Shown: positions 10,422 through 21,885 of the stretch, piece after piece
Numbering within the stretch: the first letter of the stretch is position 1
How the letters are laid out: each line of letters starts with the position of its first letter
Assembly (NCBI GenBank): GCA_907165135.1
Contig: OU015568.1
Span: 814,501 to 878,500, forward strand
From: Oikopleura dioica
Taxonomy: Eukaryota; Chordata; Appendicularia; Copelata; Oikopleuridae
Direction of reading: 5' to 3'
DNA: 64,000 nt
Translations under genes and position numbers: made by a program
The notes under the pieces: model-generated
What the model was told of the DNA's origin: nothing
The model's input: the letters and a program-made list of their open reading frames with translations, nothing else
Databases searched by the model: none

Positions 10422-13400
10422 ATGAGCCGGCTTCGATCTGGTGGAACGACAATCCTCACGGCGAGCACGTAAGTCATCCCAAATAGACATCACCAGATAA
10501 GACTAACAATCCGTCAACCTTTTCCCAGAGCGTAAAAATATACTCGAGGGAGATCTCAGATCATTTTTTGATTAAAGGTTCATCCTCCAATGTTTGGAAA
10601 ATCTTTCCTCCAGAAAACTTAACAGCAAAACCATTGTGTTTTTTTGGGTAAGGGTTTGGATAAAAGTCTAGAGTGTGATTGGGTGTGCCCAAAATGGGGT
10701 GGCTTCAGGAACCGACAGAAATTTCGACAAATTTTGCGTGGGCGGCTACTCGGCTTCTGATTGGCTGGTTTTCCGAATCCAGCCTTCTGATTGGCTGAAA
10801 ATTTCCACGCAAAACTTGTCGAAATTTTTTGCTTTTCCTGACACCTCCCCCAATCCCACCCCAGTCTCGTATTTGAACCAAAACCCTAACTCTAACCCTT
10901 ACCTTGGTTGGGGTTATGCTGGGTTTAGAAAAAGGGTCCGATATAATCACAAAGCATTTGGGATTCTGTTGAGAAAATTTCGTCGGAAATTAAGCTCGAA
11001 TTGAACCTGTCCGAAAAGCCCTCGAAAAATGCTCGCGAAATCCGAACATCCGTCCAATTTCAAGCTCTCCTCATCAAATTAACGTCTTATCGCCGCTCAC
11101 ACGTTACATTGACCTTCGACCAGATTTGTTGATCCGCTTTTCAGCCGGAGCAACTGCTAGTCCGCTCTGAAACTTGATCGTGCGGATTTAAGCCGCAACT
11201 GGCGAGGGGAGATTTGCAGACTTTGCTAAAAAATGAGCTCTAGTCTTTTCTCTTTTGACCGCAAATAATTGTCTATATTATAAGTCAGATTTTAGGTCTC
11301 GTCTTGGAAAAACCGAATGTTAAAAGAATCGTATTTCGAAGAAAACGACCTTATTTGAACTTGTTGCTCGAATTTGATAATAATAAGAAACCTCCCTCTT
11401 TTCAACCTTGAGTTATCGTCACTGGTTGTAAATATTTGCAAAGCTTTTTGGTAGCCGTCTCATCCCACGTGAATCTATCTAAACAGCCCTTTTTCTCCCG
11501 CTTTACATTGGAAGGTTAAGAACCCTTACTCGGAGCACAGCCACTTTCCCGAGTCGTTTTTTGCAGCTGCAGCTGGAGCAGCGACATGATCTCACGGTTA
11601 AGTACATCCATATGCTCACTCCACGGGAGCAAGATTGGACACAGAATCTGACACGGCTTACTGCTCAGTGCTCACGAGCTGGATTACTTTTCCGAGGATA
11701 ATGATCTTTGACGTCATTAAAAAGAAAAGATGGCTCGCCACGAATTAATTTCGAGCCGGGTCAAATTTTGGTGAAGAAAAAGAGCTCCGTGAAATTTTGA
11801 TCCATCAAGAAAGGAGAAGGAAAGAAAATTTCTCAAAAAGTAAACCTAAAAATAGAAATTTGTGAGTAGTTGTCGTACAAAAACCACGTTGCAAAGAAGT
11901 ATTGTAATTGTTTCGGGCACTTGTAAAGTACTCAAATTCAATTATTGGCAATCATTCGACCTCAGTTTTTATAATCTTCAAATAATACTTTCTTTATTTT
12001 CTTTCGACAATTAAATTTTTATATTCATTTTTTTAATTAATAATCTTTTTGGAAAATTTCATAAAAGTTTTGACACAAATTGACCAATTTTTTTCCTCGA
12101 TTTGACGAAAAATTCTAAATTGACACGCAAAATTTTGATGAAAACAGGATTATTCGAGTTTAGAATTTCGTAAAATCGCGAATTTCGGATATCGCCCATC
12201 CTTAATTTGCTAATTAGAGTAATAGAAATACGCATTAGTACCCCCACGGGTGCAATTAGAAGCCGTTCGTTTAAAAAAGTGTCGACTTCTTGAGCCGATC
12301 GCAGTCAGACCGGCTTAAAAGTAGAGTCGATGTAAACAGAGCTAGTATCGAAAAACCCAAACGAGCGCGCGCTGCTTCGTCGGTGACATTGCAGCTGCAG
12401 CGGATTAAAACCGGCCCGAACATCAGCCATATCAATGTCCTTAAATCATCAATACGCAGAATTATAACGTAGCCAAAGCCGCGATCGAGAGGGCCACGAA
12501 ATTCTCAAGCAAGGGGTCCCACTTGAACGGGAAAGAAACTAAAATGGAAAGCCGAGCTGCGGCTTTTCCAGTAAAAAAAAGCCGCGCAGCGGCTTAGCCG
12601 ATATAAAAAGAGGAGACAAAAAGGATTGTGTTTTAAAGCCGCTTTGCGGCTTCGTTCTCAAAATAGCCGCTACGCGGCTTTTCATTTTTGCTTTTCAGAA
12701 CCTGACTCAGGTTTTCTTCACAGGTTGTCGAGTCCGAAATCGCTCCTTTGGCTCAAAAAATGACTTCGAAATTGAATCCTCAAAAATCTCGCTCGATTTT
12801 GATAAGCTCGCCTTTCAAAAGAGAAAGAGGCTATTCTGAATAGGCTATTCAATCAGCGCTGCAAAATAATTATCGCCGTTTTCTAAACCGGATCATCCGT
12901 CTTTTCTCGGCTGTTGAGGGTCTCTTCGCCGACAAAACACGAATTCAAAACGAAAATAAACGAATTTAGAAATTAAACGTTTTGTCCTGTTTTGTCAAAC
13001 GTGAGGGAAAAGAACTTAATTAAATTAAAGGATAGAAAGACAAAGTATCTGAATAACGGAATAAAAAAAAAGGATCAAAGGGAGGAGCGCTGTTTTTAAA
13101 AATAATAGACACAATATAACATTTTACGATGAAATAAGGACATCGTATTATAGTCTATAATTTATAGATGTTTGGAAAATAAGGAAAATTTGAGTCGTTG
13201 TTTATCCTTATTCAAAAAAATAGGGATAGCGTCAAGAACCGACTGTCAAAAATTTCGACAAATTTCACGTGGGCGGCTATTCTGCTGCTGATAGGCCGAG
13301 TCCTGACTTCTGATTGGTTGTAAATTTCAGCGCCAAATTTGTCAATTTTTTTCTTCAAAAGAGGACGAATCAAAAGTCAGCTTTCGGCTTATCCGCCAAT

Positions 13401-16400
13401 CCGCTCTCAATACTTTAACAGAAGGGCGTCCTTAAGAATTTTTTTTTTAATTGATGAAAAATGATGAAGAAAATCCTGATTTTTTGATCAAGTAACCGGT
13501 TAAAATAAAATCTTACCGCTTTTTCTATTGTTTTCTCAGCCTGAACGGTTGTCAAACTTTTCTGATCTCCGTTTGTTATTTTATTTTACGCACAACAAAA
13601 ACACTTGTTGCACTCAATTTCGCCGCAGTTGGGGAATTTAACTCACGTTATTTTTATATACCTCCGCAGAAAAAATAACATATTTTATAATAATGGATAG
13701 ACACGTGTCATGAGCTCCAAGAACAAGCAAAATAGATGGCGGAACATAAAACAATCTAATTCTGACAAACCAGCCCCTTTTTTGTTGAAGAATTTTTCTT
13801 TAGAAGTTTCTAACAGTTTCTGTTTCTAGTGTACAATATGGTCGCCCGCCGCAGAAACGCCCGGTCTACCGATCCGAATTCGTCATCCGGCTAAGGAAGG
13901 TCCAAAAATCCGCTCTAGAATTTTGCATAGCGGAAGATCGCCACGAATTTTTCTTCCAAAAAGTTCCTAGAGCAAAATTTACAGCAAGAAAAGTTTCTTT
14001 CATCGAGTTTTAAGGGTATCGATATCGATTTAAATGGTTTAACCTTACTGTTAGGCCTAGGGTTAGGGTTAGGATTAGGATTTTCATGTATCAAATCGCT
14101 GATAACACTCTTAATCCTAAATTCATTTATTCGACTAAAAACACCAAATCTTAATATTGTTACTAGAAAAAGACTGGTAGACAGTAAAAAGGTGTCTTTC
14201 TAAAAAGTCGATCGTATTCCTTGATCGAATTATTCTCCAGAATCATACAGCTGCTATTTTGGTATTTTGACAAAAGCGCAATTCAAACCTTTTCACAACT
14301 CAGCAAATTACAATTCAGAACCAAATAATACATTCTTTCGTAATTAGGCCATAAACGTTTTTTTAACCTTTCTTTTCTCTTCGCATTCTTTTATCTTTCA
14401 TGATCGTTAAGATTCGGATAACTTATCCGGGATAAGCCATTTTTGAATATTCAAAGAAAACAGATTTAACAGTTCAAAATAGAGAGAAAATGGTAGAGGA
14501 AAATCCAAAAGGAAGCGGATTTTCATATTTAAAACATTAGAAAATAGGCTCAAAAACCTGTGAAAATAGCTAGCTCAGGGACTTGAAGCCCTTACTCAGG
14601 TTTTTCGACAGGTTTTTGAGGGGAGGTATCTTGACCCGACAAAAACTTCGATATTTTTGCGTGGAAATTTTCAACCAATCAGAAGCCTTGATTTGGCTTA
14701 CCAGCCAATCAGCAGCCAAGAAACCGCCAACGCAAAATTTGTCGAGTTTTTTGTGGATTCGTCAGGGGTCTGGATTCGCTTTGCGAAATCGCCATATAGC
14801 GAAGCGAAGCGAGGCGAAGCGAATTCGCTTCGCTTCGCTTTCGCTTTTGAAAATTTCAATTCGCTTCGTGACACCACCCCGTTTTGACCTCATATTGTTC
14901 GGAAAAATTCATGATTCAGCAAAAATTTTAACTTGATTTTAACAAAAAAGCCCGTAAAAAGTAACTGCCCTTCTAAATAAAATCTCATATTTTTCGACCT
15001 CGTTGACAAGATCCAACCTGGATAAAAGAGCACTTACACAATGATGGACGAGCCGATCGATTGGCGAAATCCGGTCATTCCGCAAGTTCCAGTCAGAGCG
15101 CCTTCCCCCTCTAAACAGAGACGACTTGTTCTTACCAGCTCAGAAGCTCCCAAAAGTTCAATCGCCAGGTAAACTTATTTTTCGAGCTCTTTTGCAAAAT
15201 AATTTGTAAAAGTCGAATTTTTATCTTCAAAAAGCCGCACCGAATTTTTCGGCTAAAATTCAATATATTCTGCGAAGCCGCGGCGCGGCTTTTCAAATAA
15301 TTGAATATTGAAAATTGAAAAGTATCATTTTCGAAGATTTTGACTCAAAAAGTTTCTCTAAAGCCAATTTCGCTCAAATTGAAAACCCCAGCTGAGAATT
15401 TCGACTGAGAGTATTAGGTATGCAAGTAAAATTAGCTGAAGCCCCTCTGCTCGAAAACTTGAAAACTTGAATACTCGAGCACTTTAGAGATGATCTAAAT
15501 TCGAAGTCCTCACGTGTTCATTTTTCGCAATTGCATTTTCGCTCACGTTATTGTAAATTGTTCACCTTCAATTAACCCGAAATTGGTACTGTAAAGAATT
15601 TTCCAAAAAGCCGCAATTACAAGCTCTTTTTTCCTGCGCTAAATTCCTTTTTGTTCAAAGTTTTTCTCATCGTTTCTTTTTATTAAGACTTAATCAAAAT
15701 AAAAGCCGCAGAGCGGCTTTAATAGATTTAGTGGCTTTTCCGAAATTAATATCAATAATTGAGATGATATTTTGGCGAAGCCGCTCTGCGGCTTTATCAT
15801 GGAAAGCCGCAGAATCGTTTTGTCGGCGCGGCTTTTTTAAAATTTCATAAAGCCCCTGCTTCGCGGCTTTTTATCAAAGAAAAAAAAATTGCTGACTTTT
15901 CATTTTTTCTCAATTTTCGCCGCGGTTTCGGCTAATACTTGAACAAATCCAGTAATTGCGCTCGTGATTCAGTTCGCCAGTCATCAGCAACCCATCAAGC
16001 AATCTGCAGCCGCGACTCGCTCAGCCGCAAACTGCATCGCCGACACCACTGCTAAAAACAGCTTCAAAACCTAAATCCCCAAAAGCTTCAAAGGTAATTA
16101 ATGCTTTACTGCTGCAAAAAATATTAATTTAAAAAAGCATTTAAATGATTTATGACATGTTCACACGTAAGAATTCGAAATTATAATTGAAATTAACACA
16201 AATAAAATTAAAAATAAAAAGTACAAATTTAAATAAAAAAATATCGTAAGAATTCGAAATTATAATTGAAATTAACACAAATAAAATTAAAAATAAAAAG
16301 TATAAATTTAAATAAAAAATTTTTAAAACTATTTTTTAATTATAAAATTTATAAAAAATCTTTTTATTATTTAAAAAAATTTATTTTTTTTTTACTTTTT

Positions 16401-18013
16401 TATTTTGGAAAAATTCAAATTCGGACTTTTTGTAATATTTTTTTGTTTATTTTCAATAATAATCTTTAATTCATTCCTCTTCTATATTTTCTTGTGCGCT
16501 GGCTTTCCAGAAAATTGGATCTTTATTAACCTAAGTCACGCATGTTTGGGACCTTTCATAAACTTTATCATTCATTTCCATAAACTGACGACCCATCGAA
16601 TCAAGCTAGAAACATCGCGGAAGCACTTTCGAAATAAATTGTCTGTAACACGCAAAACTTACAGATTATTTATAGTAGAAGAAGCGCACGTAATCTTTTT
16701 TACCAAAAATGATAATCTTTTTTCGAGAAAATGAAGCTGGAATTTCCATTTTCGCCGGAAAGTGGCGGTAAGAGGTCCTTATCGACCGACCCGGATTATT
16801 TTCGGGAGAGGAGAGATTATCAGAAGCCCGTTAGCCCATTACATAAGCTCTAGAAACTCCGAAAAGCAACGTGGTTTTTACGATGAATTTTAAGAGATGC
16901 GCAGTCATCTTTAACGATTTCGTCGACGTCAGGGAAGTGGACGATTACGACAGAAAGGTTGACAAATCATGGACGAGACTGACTCAATATCAAAAGGTAA
17001 AATAATCGAGAGAAAAATAATTTTATTCTCAAATTTTTATCAATAAAGCGTCAATATGAATAAAAATTGAAGCTTTTTCGGAAATCCGAATAATTGACCG
17101 GAAAAGTTTATTCTTCTTCTACTTAAAATTCTTCCAGTACGGGGGTCCTCCACGTACAAAGAAAATGAAATTTCGGGCTTTCTTTTTCGGGGCAATCATC
17201 AAAAATCATCGGTATCACTAAAAATTCTGAAGGAGAAAAGTCAATAAAAATAAATAAAATTTTTCCATAATAAGAGAAGACATAGACAGCGCGACTAGTC
17301 AAATTCGCGGTTCAATCATCAGGTCGCGACATTCCGTATTTTCCCCGCTTTCCAAAATCGCTGCTCCACGAACTAGTCTGCCTCTAAAGCGACCACGTTG
17401 TGGATTGGAGCTTGGCAGGTTTTGCATCAGACGGGGCGAGGACCTAATCCGATAACTGTCGCTATCCTCCGCCAAAAACGCCTTCCGCTGTTTCGTCTTT
17501 TTCTGCTGACCTTTTAACTTTCGATTTGGGAATGGAATTATGCTCCCTCAAATTTGATCAGACCCGAGAAAGGTCAATAAAGACGGATTTCTTGGAGAAT
17601 GACCAGACAGCAAAAAGACTATGAAAAAGGCCTAGGGTTATGACGAGGCTCAAAACCTGTGTAAAAACCTGAGTCAGGATCCAGAAAAACTTATATAATA
17701 AGCCGCCTTGCGGCTTTTTTTATAACAAAGCCGCGGGGCAGCTTCTCCAAAATTGCAATCTCAGGACCCTGACTCAGGTTTTTACACAGGTAGCCCATGC
17801 CTTAGAAAATGCATTTTCAGGGAAAATAACCCGAAAATGACCGTGAGAAAATTCGAAAATTCACTAAATTCGATCGAGGGCACGTTTTTAATCGAAAAAA
17901 TCTGACATTGTTGATTTCAGTTACGAATTCGCTGCGAATTGAACGATTTCAAAACGACGGAAATGAACGTTCACCGCGAGAGCCGACAATTTACAAGGAT
18001 GCATCGAATATAG
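10422..18013 (+). CDS. PHACTR-like phosphatase and actin regulator
   Basis: Exons 10422-10468, 13830-13899, 15029-15168, 15973-16093, about 16737-16850, about 16900-16996 and 17921-18013; the first four and last join in consistent phase. Seen: a Ser/Pro-rich middle (VIPQVPVRAPSPSKQ, SSPVISNPSSNLQPRL), then KRSLSTDPDYFRERR, IFNDFVDVREVDDYDRKVDK, SWTRLTQYQK and the end HRESRQFTRMHRI. Known: PHACTR proteins end with a PP1-binding region like this (vertebrate form DYDRRADKPWTRL ... SRQFTRFHRP), preceded by actin-binding RPEL motifs. Here the final RPEL position reads SLSTDPDYF, losing the Arg-Pro and Glu-Leu, so I infer that PP1 binding is kept but actin sensing may be lost. Introns are kilobases long and full of MITEs, unusual for this genome. 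Exons between 16093 and 16996 are the least certain, and 5' exons may be missing. Confidence 0.75.
10704..10848. mobile_element. Foldback MITE, family A copy 2
   Basis: AATTTCGACAAATTTTGCGT on the left and the inverted ACGCAAAACTTGTCGAAATT on the right, with CTTCTGATTGGCTG repeated inside. Lies in the first PHACTR-like intron. Confidence 0.75.
12550..12740. mobile_element. MITE family B with GCCGC hairpins
   Basis: Several short palindromes of the form AAGCCGC...GCGGCTT (12553, 12580, 12640, 12665) followed by CCTGACTCAGGTTTTCTTCA, the family B end. Intron of the PHACTR-like gene. Confidence 0.6.
13231..13360. mobile_element. Foldback MITE, family A copy 3
   Basis: AATTTCGACAAATTTCACGT faces CGCCAAATTTGTCAATTT, with CTTCTGATTGG inside. 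More diverged than copy 2. Intron of the PHACTR-like gene. Confidence 0.65.
14045..14080. repeat. Short TTAGGG-like tract
   Basis: About five imperfect TTAGGG/TTAGGA units. Too short for a telomere; similar tracts occur at 10873, 20000, 29355, 41395, 42505 and 47468, several inside family C repeats. Confidence 0.6.
14555..14770. mobile_element. Family B end next to family A copy 4
   Basis: 14555-14620 carries facing family B ends (CCTGTGAAAATAGCTAGCTC and CTTACTCAGGTTTTTCGACA). Immediately after, 14627-14770 is a family A hairpin (GCGTGGAAATTTTCAACC facing CGCCAACGCAAAATTTGTCG) with CCAATCAG motifs. A GCGAAGC-rich tract follows at 14800-14870. Confidence 0.65.
15230..15880. repeat. Scattered GCCGC...GCGGC hairpins
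   Basis: At least five short palindromes (15277, 15702, 15778, 15806, 15852) with cores such as AGCCGCAGAGCGGCTT. The same hairpin type forms the middle of family B MITEs, so these are probably fragments. Lies in the PHACTR-like intron 15169-15972. Confidence 0.6.
16166..16322. repeat. 79-bp tandem duplication
   Basis: Two adjacent copies beginning CGTAAGAATTCGAAATTATA, offset by 79 bp and differing at very few positions, in AT-rich intronic DNA of the PHACTR-like gene. The near identity suggests recent duplication. Confidence 0.8.
17653..17792. mobile_element. MITE family B, best copy
   Basis: Near-perfect terminal inverted repeats of about 28 bp: ACCTGTGTAAAAACCTGAGT at the left and the inverse ACTCAGGTTTTTACACAGGT at the right. 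Between them are two GCCGC/GCGGC hairpins. No open frame. Other pieces at 5931, 12550, 14555, 18205, 45985-46150 and 58795-58935. Lies in the last PHACTR-like intron. Confidence 0.8.
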
Positions 18014-18204
18014 AAAAATACGAAGAATTTGATTTTTATTTTTTTCTCCATTAAAAATTCGATGAAAAAGAGATGAACAGGGAAGAATAAGAAAAAAAAC
18101 TTAAAAACTGACTGTGAAGATGAGTCTTTTCAGACTGTATATAATTCAGATAAAATTCGACATTACTGTTTACCGGATTCTTCAAAGGATGAAGAAGGGT
18201 GTGT

Positions 18205-18245
18205 GTAGAACCTGTGTAGAAAACCTGAGTCAGGGTCTGCAAAAT
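18205..18245. mobile_element. Solo end of MITE family B
   Basis: ACCTGTGTAGAAAACCTGAG followed by TCAGGGTCTG, matching the left end of the copy at 17653. No partner end nearby. Confidence 0.55.
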
Positions 18246-18498
18246 CTTGATTTAAGGAGGGGGGGTCCTTAATCTTCAATTGTTTTTTTTCCAAAGCCGC
18301 TAAGATCTTCTTGGAAGCATCAATGTTCTTCTACCTTTTTCAGAACATAAAAAATTCAAAGCTGAGACCACGTGACGGTTTTTCAAAATTGCTCACACTG
18401 CACTATTGGGAGTCAATTTGGGATTGTAAATATTTTAGAGATCGGTTGAAAAAGAGTGCCACTTCGTTTCTTCTGAATCCAAAGCAAATAAATTTCCG

Positions 18499-18872
18499 AT
18501 GAGAGTTTTGAACTTTTTCATTGTCGTCGGCCAGGTTCAAGCTAGCTTTTTTTCTCATGATGAAAGTGGACATGCGACATTTATTCATGTTTTCAAGGTA
18601 AAAAAGCTATTTTTTATGAACCAAAAATTTGTGGTGGTGGCTAAAAATCGCGACAAAAATCGATTTTTATGAAAAAAATTTTTCTGAAATCTGATTGGTC
18701 AACCGGCCAAATGCGTCTATCTGATTGGCTTTGATTAAAATTTAAGGATCTTGTAAAAGCAAAAGAACAGCGAGGCGAAAAAATCAGCTACCCAATGCTG
18801 AAAAAAGCGCTCAGCGAGATTCCTGCCATCATCAAAAGATCAACAGTTGACGATGATTTGATTCCCTTCTGA
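18499..18872 (+). CDS. Small secreted protein, 74 aa, unknown
   Basis: Exons 18499-18597 and 18747-18872 join in phase 0 with GT-AG ends. Seen: signal peptide MRVLNFFIVVGQVQA, then an amphipathic helical region (ATFIHVFKDLVKAKEQ ... YPMLKKALSEIPAIIKR) and an acidic tail ending DDDLIPF. The helix-Lys/Arg-helix pattern vaguely recalls an S100-type EF-hand but there is no clear calcium loop, so I assign no family. Start chosen because it yields a signal peptide. It lies just after the PHACTR-like gene on the same strand. Confidence 0.65.
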
Positions 18873-19154
18873 TGTCAGAATTTAAAACTGTCTCAGGTTC
18901 CTTTTAGAAAAAATACTAAACCGTTAGAAGAATTAGCGCCGAGTTCATTGAAGGGGAAGATTAGAGATCGGCGTCTAAGACGTCAGGGATTATGACGTTT
19001 TTGTATACAGAGGCTTCGCATTTCTGTCAATAGGATTATCGGTTCAACAACTACTGTCTTTGCTTCTCATAAAATTAGCTCATTCTAAAGCAAAAATGCA
19101 TTTGATTAAAAATTACGCTCGATTTTTTCAGCCAAATTTTATACTACCCTTGTT

Positions 19155-19330
19155 CATCATTGTCTCTGTGAAGGTGTGCCTTTGTTCATCCTCTTACTTC
19201 CTGCAGGTGGCCCTTTGTTCATCCGTGTACAGATTTCCTTTCATTTTAAATAATATGAGGCTTTACTGAAGAAATTTGTAATGCTACGTGGCCCAAGGGA
19301 TGAACAAAGGGGCACTTGCGAGAAGTCTGA
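19155..19330. repeat. Inverted repeat around TTTGTTCATCC
   Basis: GTGCCTTTGTTCATCC and GGCCCTTTGTTCATCC on one side face GGGATGAACAAAGGGGC and AATGAACAAGGGG on the other, about 110 bp apart. Probably another small foldback element; the arms are only about 16 bp. Confidence 0.5.
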
Positions 19331-19859
19331 TAATGAACAAGGGGACCCCCTTTTTTGACGAAAAGAGTAATCCAAAAATCTTCATCGCTCTTGAAACAAA
19401 CAAGCCTCTCCCCTTCTTGGTCTTTCGAAATTAACATATCTGCTGTTTTGTCCACAGGTCTTTTTGAATAAACGTATCTTTTCTCAACTTATCGCCAGCT
19501 TAAAAAACAAACAAGCCTTACGTCGTATTTTCAAGGGCTCCGGGTTCAGTCGGGAATTTATTGATTTCAATCATTTTAATTTGACAAAGGGGAAGTTAAG
19601 AGGAACAGATGAACACTTATTATTTTTTGTTCTTGATGTCTTGGTGTTGTTAGTCTGAAGGGGTTTGTTGGTAAAGATGCTGAAGGTAGAAAGGAAAATT
19701 CGACGAATGGAAGCCTGGAGCTCGTTTTTCGTGCAGCTTGTCCCTGAAAATCCGGATTATGAGTCATATTCAAAACTAGAAATAAAAAACACATAGTCGG
19801 GAAAAAGGCTCTTTCTCTTCTTGTTCTCATCAATGATAACTTATCATTCGAGCCTTTGA

Positions 19860-20045
19860 TTCAAGCCATCCAAAATCTCTAGAATCTGGGCCAGTGGTTA
19901 GGATTAGGGATTGGGAACTCTAAACGGGGGGGGGGGTCCGGGGGGAGCGAAACCCCCTGGTTTAGGCCTAAGGTGAAGGCCTAGCCCCCTGGGTTAGGTT
20001 TAGGGTTAGGGGCAGCTTAAATGATAACCCCCTACTACCCTTCTT
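19860..20045. repeat. Family C dispersed repeat, copy 1 (inverted)
   Basis: Shares AAGCCATCCAAAATCT, AGAATCTGGGC, a G-run with GGTCCGGGG, TTAGGTTTAGGGTTAGGGGC and AATGATAACCCCCTACTACC with copies at 41365-41575 and 42470-42635, which lie in the opposite orientation. Confidence 0.75.
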
Positions 20046-21885
20046 GTTAATATTATAAAACTAAAATAATGGGATCGGTTAAAAATTTTCCTTCAAAATT
20101 TAATGAAGTACGAACCAGACAAACCCATCGTTAGATCGTTTCATGTACAAGCTGTATCGAGGCGGGTTGTAATTCAAATTGGCCGCGACAAGCGACAAAA
20201 AGCAAGCGAAGTAAAGCCGGAACATTTTTTTTTCTATTCTGGCAAAGTGAAGAAGTTCCTACTTAGCGAGTTTTATAAACTTACATTGCAGATGGAAGAA
20301 CTGACAAAGCTGACAGTAATGGTTTTTGAGTAATGGACACATGGTTCTGTCACTTTGGCATTTTTTCAGCACTGTATAATCGCGATTTGCCGTAAATTTG
20401 TGGAATAAGCGAAAGTTCATTTGTTTGTGTAAAAAGATCTAAGCAAAAATCATCATATTTTTTCAAAGAAAAGTGCTCATAAAACAATGTTTCGGCTCGA
20501 AAACTCATGTTTCTAGCACCAAACAATGATCTATCTATTTGAACCTATGACTTTTTATTTTGATGCTTATTATGAATCCCGCTTGAATGGTAATAAGTAA
20601 CGCTCTAAAGCGTGAAGCAGAAGCGCCCATTACAGCATCTCGCCAAGGAATGTGATGTTGGTCGGCGCCGCGGCCGCAGCTGACGATCAATGATGTAGCC
20701 ACGACGCTATAATTGCTCCGATGTGTCAATTTTAACCTTCTTTTTACAGAATTCGTAATTTTGGTGCGATTTTTATTTACGATCATGTTTTTTGCGAATT
20801 TTTAGGAAAAAAATTTCCTAAAGAACGTAATTTTTAAAAAATTCAAAATAAAAGTCGGAAATATCGTCAGATTTTCATGAAAATCGATTTAGAAAAACGC
20901 CGGAATGACGATTTTCCACAGAAGCTACGTATTTTTTGATATTGTCTGGAACCATTTCAACGCCCCGAAATCGTTACTCTTCGTCGGTGCTGAAATTAAA
21001 GAGTCAAATTTCTCCATAATTCGCCACTTTTTCAAGTGGCCAAAAAAAGTAGATGAAGATAGACGAGATTTAGAGAAATCAAAAAGCCATCAAAAATCCC
21101 TCTTTTTAAACAGGACATTTGAAACAACAAAAATTAAATTAAAAATTAATTTATTAAGAATAAAATAAAAATTTTATATCATTTTCAGAAATTTTCATTT
21201 TTCTTTAATTTTTTGAAATTTTCTCTTCCTTGATTTCTCAAAATTTTGACCCGTTTTTTTGAGCCCTAGTTTTTGATTTACAACTAAAAAAGTGGATAAA
21301 AGAAGCTTTATAAAAGAAAAGGAGGTTCCCGTTTTTGTCTCTATAAATTGACCAATTCTACTATTTGGTCTTCTGTGTTTGTTCAAACGAAAAGGAGAAA
21401 AGAAATAGATCCAATATAAACACTGAGCAATATTGTGAGAATAAAGCAAAAATTTCGTTATCGCGAAAGCCAAAGTTGCTCATGTAAAAAGGACTAAGAG
21501 CGAAAAAACGAAGAAGAAGGCGAAAAAAAAGACGAGCATAATTGGTGAGTTATTATGACAAATCTTGAAATAATGGTCTTAAGCATCTGACTTTTTTATC
21601 TTCAGATTTGAGGGCAAGGAAGAATTTTCAAAGAGAGAGAAATGGATATTCCGAGGATCGAAATATCGCCACCTCATGCGAAAAATGAATATGAAGGAAA
21701 TTGTTAAAACAAGTTTCAAATGAAACTTATCATTAATAAGTTATCAAAAAGGCAGTACCAACACGCTTTATCTGTTCCTTTTTTGAGAAAAACAAATTGT
21801 CAAATGGAATTAAATACGGAAGAATCTTAAACAAAGAAGTCTATTGATTTTTGAAATTTTGAAAACAAAACAAAAAGAATCTGGA

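Larger units (their letters stand above)
18873..21885. other. No supported gene; repeats
   Basis: Three kilobases with scattered open frames (19464-19658, 20103-20333, 20905-21168 plus; 20535-20786, 21195-21473 minus) but no motif or splice chain. Holds an inverted CCCTTTGTTCATCC repeat (19140-19330) and a family C repeat (19860-20045). Confidence 0.45.

Noticed and set aside
12290-12472. Plus-strand Arg/Ser-rich frame within the PHACTR-like intron
   Set aside because: Tempting as an extra exon, but the flanking exons (10468 and 13830) already join in perfect phase and no matching splice sites are evident.
14045-14080. Telomere or chromosome end
   Set aside because: TTAGGG-like tracts are only a few imperfect units long, occur at several internal sites and are flanked by genes.
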